From Candidatus Omnitrophota bacterium (GTDB lineage: Bacteria > Omnitrophota > Gorgyraeia > Zapsychrales > Zapsychraceae), in the NCBI GenBank assembly GCA_018399915.1, contig JAGYNW010000132.1, positions 1 through 5,899 on the forward strand: 5,899 nt of DNA. The letters are read 5' to 3'. The stretch's first letter is position 1. Each line of letters begins with the position of its first letter. This document shows positions 1 to 4,927 of the stretch, piece after piece. The notes beneath the pieces were generated by a model. The model was not told the origin of the DNA. It made no database searches and worked only from the letters and a program-made list of their open reading frames with translations. The position numbers were made by a program, and so were the translations under genes.

Positions 1-891
1 TTTCATTTTGCGTTTGTACCAGGTGGCTAGGCCCATGGAATGGTACATCTGGCGCAGTTTGGTGAAGTGTTCGCCGTGGTTAACCTCTTCTTCCACAGCC
101 GGGATGATGATTTGCCGGATAATATCTGATGTTAGTTTCCTTGCCTCCACCGTTTGTCGATTACCGCCTGCCGTAAGCGCTTTGTCTACTGTATTGCTCC
201 CGGAAAGCTGCTCGTCTTCTTCGAGGGAGGCCTTGGCGGACAAATAGTCTTCTTCCAGCATGACTTTGAGCTTACTTTCAGTGATGTATATGGCATCGGT
301 ATTTTCATAGATCACGATCTTTTCTGGTACGATCCATACTTTATTGATGGTATTTAGGGGGATATCGGTAGTGTCAAATTTTTGTTGAGCCTGAAAATAA
401 ACTTTCTCCCAGAAATTTTCTCCCAGTTCGTCTTCCGGGTATAGCAAAGATGAAGTTAATTGTTTTAAAAGATAATCCTGGGCCAGCATATCTTTGCCCA
501 TCTCGGTTATGCCAAAGGCATTGGGAACGATACGGTTTTTCTCATTTGGTGATAAATTAACCCATAGGTCTTCTTTCGGGATGGTTAAAGAGGTTAAAAA
601 ATATTTGATTAGCGTATCGGCCTGACCTTTAAAGGCCAGGTCATTATAAACGCTATCTCCTTTGTCAATAATAAAGTCAAACCGAAAGGGGTCATTGGCG
701 AAAAAACGCATACCTTGCATAATGGGGGGTTCATATCGGCGACTTAACTCCACACGATCACCTATCGTAGGCAAAAACGGTAAGGATATTTCTGCCAACA
801 CTGGAGAAGGTATCAACGCACACCAAGAAAAGCAAAAAAGAGTGAACAAGGAAGACATTTTGAAAATGGCGGATTTGATCGAATGGAGCAT
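1..891 (-). CDS. Secreted protein of unknown function, Omnitrophota-type family (C-terminus beyond the window)
   Basis: This frame is open for 297 codons from the ATG at 889-891 to the left edge, so the C-terminus is missing. An AGAGGA ribosome binding site lies about 6 nt upstream and supports this start; the next ATG (codon 12) has none. Residues 1-33 form a signal peptide: a short basic n-region, a hydrophobic stretch rich in Leu and Phe, and a VLA cleavage site before Glu34. The protein is therefore probably exported. The mature part has a block with RFDFIIDKGD (70-79), then DLWVNLSP (108-115), AQDYLLKQ (137-144), KVWIVP (184-189) and LEEDYL (212-217), then an acidic low-complexity linker (about 218-252). 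It ends with an amphipathic part containing LRQMYHSMGLATWYK (279-293). From memory these phrases mark a family repeatedly seen in Candidatus Omnitrophota and lacking a known function. No enzyme motif is visible. It is transcribed away from the operon on the plus strand. Confidence 0.85.
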   Translation of the reverse strand, partial: MLHSIKSAIFKMSSLFTLFCFSWCALIPSPVLAEISLPFLPTIGDRVELSRRYEPPIMQGMRFFANDPFRFDFIIDKGDSVYNDLAFKGQADTLIKYFLTSLTIPKEDLWVNLSPNEKNRIVPNAFGITEMGKDMLAQDYLLKQLTSSLLYPEDELGENFWEKVYFQAQQKFDTTDIPLNTINKVWIVPEKIVIYENTDAIYITESKLKVMLEEDYLSAKASLEEDEQLSGSNTVDKALTAGGNRQTVEARKLTSDIIRQIIIPAVEEEVNHGEHFTKLRQMYHSMGLATWYKRKMK

Positions 892-915
892 AAGATTCCT
901 CTGTTTAACTTCGCG

Positions 916-930
916 CTAGTAATTAACTAG
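916..930. repeat. Small inverted repeat CTAGT-N5-ACTAG upstream of the secreted-protein gene
   Basis: The arms CTAGT (916-920) and ACTAG (926-930) flank the core AATTA. The site lies 25 bp upstream of the minus-strand start codon, between any promoter and the ribosome binding site. It could be an operator or a small leader hairpin, but short AT-rich inverted repeats arise easily by chance. Confidence 0.25.
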
Positions 931-1115
931 GTTTGTGTATTTAAGTATTCTAATAGTAACATTTAAAAGAAATAATAAAAGAGATGAACTCGTCTTTGAA
1001 GAAACCGTTTCCTTTTTAAGCCTTTTTTTGATGTCTTGCTTGAGATAAAGACGGATAGAGGAGCACTGGTCCTTTCTTTTAAATGATGATTAGAAAATTA
1101 TAAAGAAGATAAATC

Positions 1116-1132
1116 GCGCATGCGCTGCATGC
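1116..1132. promoter_or_regulatory. Paired GCATGC palindromes upstream of the operon promoter, possible operator
   Basis: A perfect 10-bp palindrome GCGCATGCGC (1116-1125) is followed at once by the palindrome GCATGC (1127-1132). The hexamer GCATGC thus occurs twice with 9-bp spacing (1118-1123 and 1127-1132). It stands out as a GC-rich island in AT-rich DNA and ends 8 bp upstream of the TTGACA element. This placement would suit an activator or repressor site. No regulator gene is present in the window, so this is inference from position and symmetry alone. Confidence 0.3.
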
Positions 1133-1140
1133 TTAAATGA

Positions 1141-1169
1141 TTGACATGGGTCTTTTGTAGGCATAGGAT
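1141..1169 (+). promoter_or_regulatory. Sigma-70-like promoter for the five-gene operon
   Basis: A perfect -35 hexamer TTGACA (1141-1146) is followed after exactly 17 bp by TAGGAT (1164-1169), which matches four of six positions of the -10 consensus including the key first A and last T. An A-rich tract follows. Transcription would begin near 1176 and leave a leader of about 125 nt before the first operon gene at 1301. It is the best promoter seen in the intergenic region. Confidence 0.5.
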
Positions 1170-1186
1170 AAAAAATTAAAACTTAC

Positions 1187-1239
1187 ACATAAAAGGAGAG
1201 GCCATTGTCTGTCGGGCATTTTATATTCCCCTTTTATGT
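1187..1239 (+). promoter_or_regulatory. Leader hairpin that can sequester a strong Shine-Dalgarno sequence
   Basis: The arm ACATAAAAGG (1187-1196) is perfectly complementary to CCTTTTATGT (1230-1239). After one mismatch the pairing continues inward for about three more pairs (G1198-C1228, A1199-T1227, and a G-T wobble). Inside the loop GCC (1201-1203) can pair with GGC (1215-1217). The 5' arm contains AAAAGGAG (1191-1198), the strongest ribosome-binding sequence in the leader, so folding would hide it. The structure lies just downstream of the predicted transcription start. No T-run follows, so it does not look like a simple terminator. Confidence 0.35.
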
Positions 1240-1279
1240 ATTTGGAACTTCTGTGCGAAGGGCCAAAGGCCATGGGTAA
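1205..1279 (+). CDS. Possible 24-codon leader ORF (TTG start)
   Basis: A TTG codon at 1205 lies a few bases after an AAAAGGAGAGG ribosome-binding sequence and opens a 24-codon frame ending at TAA 1277-1279, 21 nt before the first operon gene. The peptide is hydrophobic at the start and basic at the end (VRRAKGHG). The only support is the ribosome binding site and the location in the leader. The peptide matches nothing recognised, TTG starts are weak, and it could be chance. If real it may be a leader peptide coupling leader folding to translation of the operon. Confidence 0.18.
   Translation: MSVGHFIFPFYVFGTSVRRAKGHG
1248..1271 (+). promoter_or_regulatory. Tandem small hairpins in the operon leader
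   Basis: CTTC (1248-1251) pairs with GAAG (1257-1260) across a five-base loop, and it is followed directly by GGCC-AAA-GGCC (1261-1271), which forms a second stem. The heptamer AGGCCAT at 1267-1273 repeats AGGCCAT at 1199-1205 in the larger upstream hairpin. Because GGCC is self-complementary, alternative pairings between the two regions are possible. This suggests a structured leader, but the stems are short. Confidence 0.25.
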
Positions 1280-1300
1280 AAATGATAATAAGATAAAGCG

Positions 1301-1975
1301 ATGATCTCTATAGTTGTACCTATAATCAATGAAGAAGAGGTTCTCTCTCGGGATTTTTCCGGGTTTGCGGAATTGTCCCGGGCTTCAGAACTTGTTTTTG
1401 TGGATGGAGGCAGTTCGGATAAAAGTGTTGCGCTTGCTTCAAAATGCGGGACTGTTTTCGTATCAGAAAAGGGCAGAGCCCAGCAGATGAATACAGGGGC
1501 CAGAAAAGCACGTCATGATATTTTATTATTTTTACACGCGGATAACGCGATAGTTCCCAAAGCCATCGAAAGCATTGAGAAGGAAATCCGGGAAGGTCAA
1601 ACGTTGGGAGGTTGTTTAACTCAGCGTATTGACAAGCAAGGTTTTATTTTTCGATTGATCGAATGGCAAGGCAATAACCGGGCCCGCAGGACAAAGATCT
1701 TTTACGGGGATCAGGGTATATTCGTCCGTAAGGATGTCTTCGCACAGTTAGGCGGCTTTCCTGATGTGCCTGTTTTTGAAGATGTGCTTTTTACGCAAAA
1801 ACTCAAAGGTCAAGGAAAGACCGCTGTTCTTCCAGATAAGATCATGGTTTCCCCCCGGAGATGGGAAAAATGCGGTATTTTACGGACAATGTTGCTATTC
1901 AATACTTTCTTGATGATGTTCAAATTGGGATATCCTTTGGAGAAAATCCAGAAAGGGTATGAGGATATACGATGA
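1301..1975 (+). CDS. GT2-like glycosyltransferase, TIGR04283 type (rSAM/selenodomain-associated transferase 2)
   Basis: This 224-residue protein is a complete small GT-A-fold glycosyltransferase of family 2, close to the usual length for its subfamily. It would move a sugar from a nucleotide sugar to an unknown acceptor, probably in the cytoplasm; no signal peptide is seen. Visible motifs are the N-terminal strand ISIVVPIINEE (2-12), VDGGSSD (34-40) for nucleotide binding, GRAQQMNTGA (58-67), the DxD-like LHAD (78-81), YGDQGIF (135-141), an ED pair (160-161) in the acceptor/catalytic region, and SPRRW (184-188). The set GRAxQMN, LHAD and YGDQ is characteristic of TIGR04283. It is the first gene of the operon. 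An in-frame TAA at 1289-1291 leaves ATG 1301 as the first usable start, but it has no good ribosome binding site. Its stop overlaps the next start by ATGA, so the two transferases are probably translationally coupled. Confidence 0.9.
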   Translation: MISIVVPIINEEEVLSRDFSGFAELSRASELVFVDGGSSDKSVALASKCGTVFVSEKGRAQQMNTGARKARHDILLFLHADNAIVPKAIESIEKEIREGQTLGGCLTQRIDKQGFIFRLIEWQGNNRARRTKIFYGDQGIFVRKDVFAQLGGFPDVPVFEDVLFTQKLKGQGKTAVLPDKIMVSPRRWEKCGILRTMLLFNTFLMMFKLGYPLEKIQKGYEDIR

Positions 1976-2688
1976 CCCACGCTGATTATGGTTCTTTCAG
2001 GTCACCTAAGGGATTTTCTCGGGCGCAACGCGCGCTTATCGTGTTTGCCAAGGAACCTGTCCCGGGCAAGGTAAAGACGCGTTTGAAGGGACGTTTTTCA
2101 GATGAGGATCGTGTCAGGCTATATAGGGCCTTTGTCAAAGATACACTGGCGGTAAGTCGAATGATAAAAAATACACGAACAATATTGGCCTTTTCTTCGG
2201 CAAAGACGCCCCACATTCTGAATAGCATGGCTGATGGCTTTGAGATGGTAAAACAAAAGGGCGATTCACTCGGGGAAAGGATGTATAATGCCCTTCTTTA
2301 TGCCCGTGAAAGGGGATCATCTCAAACCGTGATCATTGGTACGGATTCACCCAGTTTAGGGCGCAGGATGATTGAAAGAGCGTTTCAGGCACTGACTCGC
2401 AAGGATGTGGTTATCGGCCCTTGTGTGGATGGAGGCTATTATTTGATCGGGATGAAAGAGCCGTGCGAGGAGATATTTCAAGGTGTTGCCTGGAGCACGG
2501 CTTCGGTTTTGAAGAATACACTAGATAATACGCGGTTATTAAAGAAAACAACCATGTTGCTTAAAGAATGGTATGATGTTGATGATGCCTCAGGGCTAAA
2601 GCGCTTGCGGGAGGATTTACGCAAAAGCAAGGATAAGGATTTTGCCGCGCACACAAAATCATTCTTAGAAAATAATCCTGTCTTGTGA
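1972..2688 (+). CDS. DUF2064 / TIGR04282-family GT-A transferase (rSAM/selenodomain-associated transferase 1)
   Basis: This complete 238-residue cytoplasmic protein has the nucleotidyltransferase-like GT-A fold of DUF2064. The family is thought to transfer a nucleotide or its sugar moiety; the exact reaction is unknown. Key motifs are ALIVFAKEPVPGKVKTRL (21-38), the glycine/lysine-rich nucleotide-binding start; TDSPSL (124-129) with a metal-binding Asp; and GPCVDGGYYLIGM (149-161), the family signature. About 20 residues of variable sequence precede the core. ATG 1972 is supported by GAGGA 7 nt upstream and by the ATGA overlap with the GT2 gene. The same two transferases are neighbours in many bacteria, where a radical SAM protein with a Cys-rich C-terminal domain, often a selenoprotein and linked to arsenosugar synthesis (ArsS), is usually close by. 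That partner is not in this window. Confidence 0.9.
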   Translation: MTHADYGSFRSPKGFSRAQRALIVFAKEPVPGKVKTRLKGRFSDEDRVRLYRAFVKDTLAVSRMIKNTRTILAFSSAKTPHILNSMADGFEMVKQKGDSLGERMYNALLYARERGSSQTVIIGTDSPSLGRRMIERAFQALTRKDVVIGPCVDGGYYLIGMKEPCEEIFQGVAWSTASVLKNTLDNTRLLKKTTMLLKEWYDVDDASGLKRLREDLRKSKDKDFAAHTKSFLENNPVL

Positions 2689-2775
2689 GTCATCGCATAG
2701 AAATTATGGAAAAAAAGAAAACAAAAGAGGTCGGGTCAGTGGGCAGGCAAAGAAGCTCGGGAGAGGAGGAGCATT
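2689..2775 (+). other. Purine-rich 87-nt gap with the ribosome binding site of the flavoenzyme gene
   Basis: This is the only sizeable gap inside the operon. Its second half is strongly purine-rich and ends in GGAGAGGAGGAG, a strong Shine-Dalgarno sequence about 6 nt before ATG 2776. A 26-codon frame from ATG 2706 overlaps the flavoenzyme start but has no ribosome binding site of its own. No clear promoter or terminator hairpin is visible, so the downstream genes are probably cotranscribed with the two transferases. Confidence 0.5.
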
Positions 2776-4203
2776 ATGCATTTTGATTATGATCTGATTG
2801 TGCTTGGGGGCGGCGCGGCGGGTTTGGTCGCGGCAACCGGGGGCGCGTCTTTAGGCGCGAAAACCGCGTTAATCGAAAAGAACAAACTGGGGGGAGACTG
2901 TACGTGGGATGGATGTGTGCCGTCAAAGACCCTTTTAAAGTCTGCGCATGTCTATTCAATGGTTGAGCGGCTGGAAGAATTCGGGATATCTGCTGACCCA
3001 GATTTGAAATTAGATAATTCCCGGGTTCTGCAGCATGTCAGAGATGTTGTTCAAAAGATAAGTGAACATCATCCACCAGAAGTTTTTGAAGAGCGGGGCA
3101 TCAAAATATTATTTGGCTCTGCTGCGTTTATCGATAGTCATACCCTTGATCTGGATGGAAAACGAATGCGCGCCAAGCGTTTTATCTTGGCCACAGGCTC
3201 CCATCCCATGGTCCCGCCGATTGAAGGGCTTCAGGATATTGACTACCTGACTAATCAAAATGTGTTTTCGCTTAAATCGTTGCCGCGCTCTTTGGCTGTG
3301 CTCGGCGGAGGCCCCATCGGGATGGAACTTTCTTTAGCCTTCGCGAAGCTGGGGGTTGAAGTCTCTATTGTCGAAATGGCCGACCGTTTGATGGCCCGTG
3401 AAGATAAAGAGGTCGCGGATGTGTTGGTTGCGGAACTTAAGCGGCTTGGGATAAAGATCCATGTTGGATACAAAGCGGTCAGGGTCGTGCAAGAAGGGAA
3501 ATTGTCTGTGGTAACCATTGAAGGTAACGATAAAAAGCCTTCAACGGTTACAGCGGAAAAAGTTCTTGTCGCGGTTGGCCGTGCTGCCAATGTGCAAGGG
3601 CTCGACATGGAAAAAGCCGGAGTCAAATATTCCGGGAAAGGCGTTAAGGTCGATGCGACGCTGCGGACTTCCGCTTCCAATATTTATGCCTGTGGAGACG
3701 TGGCCGGGCCGTATCAGTTCAGCCACATGGCTGAGTATCAGGCAATCATTGCAACCGGTAACGCCTTGTTCCCTTTTAAGAGAAAAGTGAATTATGATGC
3801 TGTGCCGTGGTGTACTTTTACGGATCCTGAGTTGGCGCGTGTGGGATTAACTGAGGAGGAAGCCCGCAAGAGGTATGAGGGCATAAAAGTTTACCGTTCC
3901 GCTTATTGTGAGAATGACAGGGCGGTTACGGATGCGGAAGAAAAGGGCCTGGCTAAAGTAATCACAGACAAAAAGGGCTTTATCCTTGGTGCGCATATTG
4001 TGGGTGCCAGCGCGGGTGAGATCATTCATGAATATGTTTTGGCAAAGACATCAAAGTGGAAGATCGGGAGTCTAAGCTCCGCAATTCATATTTATCCCAC
4101 GCTTGCCCAAGTGGTCAAGCGTTCCGCAGACCAGTATTATTTTGAGATTATGGATAAGGGATGGATCAAGAGTATCTTAAAATTATTTCTTAAATTTCTT
4201 TAA
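2776..4203 (+). CDS. Mercuric-reductase-like FAD-dependent pyridine nucleotide-disulfide oxidoreductase
   Basis: This complete 475-residue flavoenzyme belongs to the family of dihydrolipoyl dehydrogenase, glutathione reductase and mercuric reductase. It should use NAD(P)H and FAD to reduce a disulfide, thiol-linked or metal substrate. Visible are the FAD-binding GGGAAG (11-16), the redox-active Cys42 and Cys47 in GGDCTWDGCVPSK, the NAD(P)-binding GGGPIG (177-182), the second FAD contact YACGD (304-308) and a C-terminal dimerisation domain. There is no N-terminal heavy-metal domain, so it is not a classical MerA. At the position of the catalytic His-Glu pair of lipoamide dehydrogenase (HPTLxE) it reads YPTLAQ (440-445), with Tyr440 and Gln445 instead. 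This argues against a lipoamide dehydrogenase role. The C-terminus is a basic and hydrophobic helix (about 463-475) that could touch a membrane. It lies 13 nt before a TVP38/TMEM64 gene, a partner to which such enzymes are sometimes fused. The substrate is unknown. Confidence 0.92.
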   Translation: MHFDYDLIVLGGGAAGLVAATGGASLGAKTALIEKNKLGGDCTWDGCVPSKTLLKSAHVYSMVERLEEFGISADPDLKLDNSRVLQHVRDVVQKISEHHPPEVFEERGIKILFGSAAFIDSHTLDLDGKRMRAKRFILATGSHPMVPPIEGLQDIDYLTNQNVFSLKSLPRSLAVLGGGPIGMELSLAFAKLGVEVSIVEMADRLMAREDKEVADVLVAELKRLGIKIHVGYKAVRVVQEGKLSVVTIEGNDKKPSTVTAEKVLVAVGRAANVQGLDMEKAGVKYSGKGVKVDATLRTSASNIYACGDVAGPYQFSHMAEYQAIIATGNALFPFKRKVNYDAVPWCTFTDPELARVGLTEEEARKRYEGIKVYRSAYCENDRAVTDAEEKGLAKVITDKKGFILGAHIVGASAGEIIHEYVLAKTSKWKIGSLSSAIHIYPTLAQVVKRSADQYYFEIMDKGWIKSILKLFLKFL

Positions 4204-4219
4204 AAGGAAATAAAATGTG
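4202..4219 (+). promoter_or_regulatory. Ribosome binding site fixing a GTG start
   Basis: AAAAGGA (4202-4208) overlaps the TAA stop of the flavoenzyme and sits 8 nt before GTG 4217. The nearby ATG at 4215 is followed directly by TGA, so it cannot start a protein. GTG is the only start that keeps the basic N-terminus of the membrane protein and suits the ribosome binding site. Confidence 0.6.
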
Positions 4220-4927
4220 AGCGTGCCTAAAAAACGGATTTTAAAACTTTTGACCGGGATCATGATCGTTGTTGGGATCTGGTGGCTGGTTTACTGTCAA
4301 TGTATCAACCTTTCGTCTTTAAAGCCGGCCGCTCTTCGTGATTTTATTCAGTCTTTTGGCCGGCTTGCAGTATTGGCATATATTATTGCGTATACCTTGA
4401 ACACAATTTCGATCGTTCCGCCTATCGCGGGCCTTTCTCTGGCGGCAGGATTGGCCTTTGGAGAGGTATGGGGCGCGGTTTATCTGATGACAGGTGCTAT
4501 GATCGGGACATCCGCCACGTTTATGATATCGAGGTATTTTGGCAGAGGATTGATCGAAAAGATGCTGAAGGGAAAGTTTAAAGATCTTGACCAGAAGTTG
4601 GTGCAAAAGGGATTCATGACCATCTTGTTTTTTCGTGTGGTACCGCTTGTTCCTTATGAGGTGTTAAATTATGCCGCAGGGTTGTCCCGCATTCAATTTA
4701 AGGATTATTTTTTTGCAACATTCTTTGGTTTAATTCCCGGCGTCGTTATTTCCGCTTTTTTCGGAGGCAGCCTGGGTGATATTAAGACCTTTAAGGATAT
4801 TTTAGCTCCCAAGTTTCTCGTCGCGATCGGTCTGATGGCTTTGATCATCGCTGTGCCGGCAATTTATCAGTTTGTTAAAACGCGCTTTAGTAAAGAAAAG
4901 AACACAGAGAAAGGAAAAGTCAAATGA
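4217..4927 (+). CDS. TVP38/TMEM64 family (VTT/DedA superfamily) inner-membrane protein
   Basis: This complete 236-residue polytopic membrane protein has a basic N-terminus and hydrophobic segments at about 11-29, 51-80, 85-106, 133-155, 164-184 and 198-220. The tail is lysine-rich and probably cytoplasmic. The VTT core is visible: the re-entrant-like PPIAGLSLAAGLAFG (68-82), GTSATFMISRYFGR (97-110), and the family signature FFRVVPLVPYEVLNYAAGLS (138-157) with Arg140, Pro143 and Pro146. This is followed by the glycine-rich FFGGSLG (181-187). Proteins of this superfamily are linked to lipid scrambling, polyprenyl-phosphate carrier recycling and ion- or metal-dependent transport, but the role of this branch is not settled. 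It follows the flavoenzyme by 13 nt and overlaps the radical SAM gene by ATGA, so the three are probably made together. It may move a product, lipid carrier or metalloid across the membrane; that is inference. Confidence 0.9.
   Translation: MSVPKKRILKLLTGIMIVVGIWWLVYCQCINLSSLKPAALRDFIQSFGRLAVLAYIIAYTLNTISIVPPIAGLSLAAGLAFGEVWGAVYLMTGAMIGTSATFMISRYFGRGLIEKMLKGKFKDLDQKLVQKGFMTILFFRVVPLVPYEVLNYAAGLSRIQFKDYFFATFFGLIPGVVISAFFGGSLGDIKTFKDILAPKFLVAIGLMALIIAVPAIYQFVKTRFSKEKNTEKGKVK

Larger units (their letters stand above)
892..1300. other. Divergent intergenic region with no clear protein gene
   Basis: This AT-rich stretch separates two divergently transcribed units, so it should hold promoters for both directions and no terminator is needed. 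On the plus strand a TTGACA/TAGGAT promoter, two GCATGC palindromes and a hairpin-rich leader are visible and listed separately. For the minus-strand gene only weak -10-like candidates were found, such as TAGAAT on the minus strand around 944-955, with no good -35. No tRNA-like or known riboswitch pattern was recognised. Very short open frames exist, but only the one at 1205 has a ribosome binding site. Confidence 0.6.

Noticed and set aside
662..919. 85-codon plus-strand open frame, and others at 8-247 and 154-357
   Set aside because: They lie fully opposite the minus-strand gene, whose signal peptide, ribosome binding site and coherent protein sequence show it is the real one. The plus frames give unrecognisable, low-complexity products.
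1054..1080. Terminator-like hairpin AGAGGA / TCCTTT followed by a T-rich stretch
   Set aside because: The stem is only six pairs with a G-T wobble and AT-rich ends, and it lies between divergent genes where no transcript is expected to end.
2706..2786. 26-codon ORF in the gap before the flavoenzyme
   Set aside because: It has no ribosome binding site, a lysine/glutamate-rich composition that simply reflects the purine-rich DNA, and overlaps the flavoenzyme start out of frame.
3255..3680. 141-codon minus-strand open frame inside the flavoenzyme gene
   Set aside because: It is antisense to well-conserved NAD(P)-binding and linker regions of the flavoenzyme, and its Ser/Thr-rich product has no recognisable motif.
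2776..4203. Naming the flavoenzyme merA or lpdA
   Set aside because: It lacks the MerA N-terminal metal-binding domain and C-terminal Cys pair, and lacks the His-Glu pair of lipoamide dehydrogenase.
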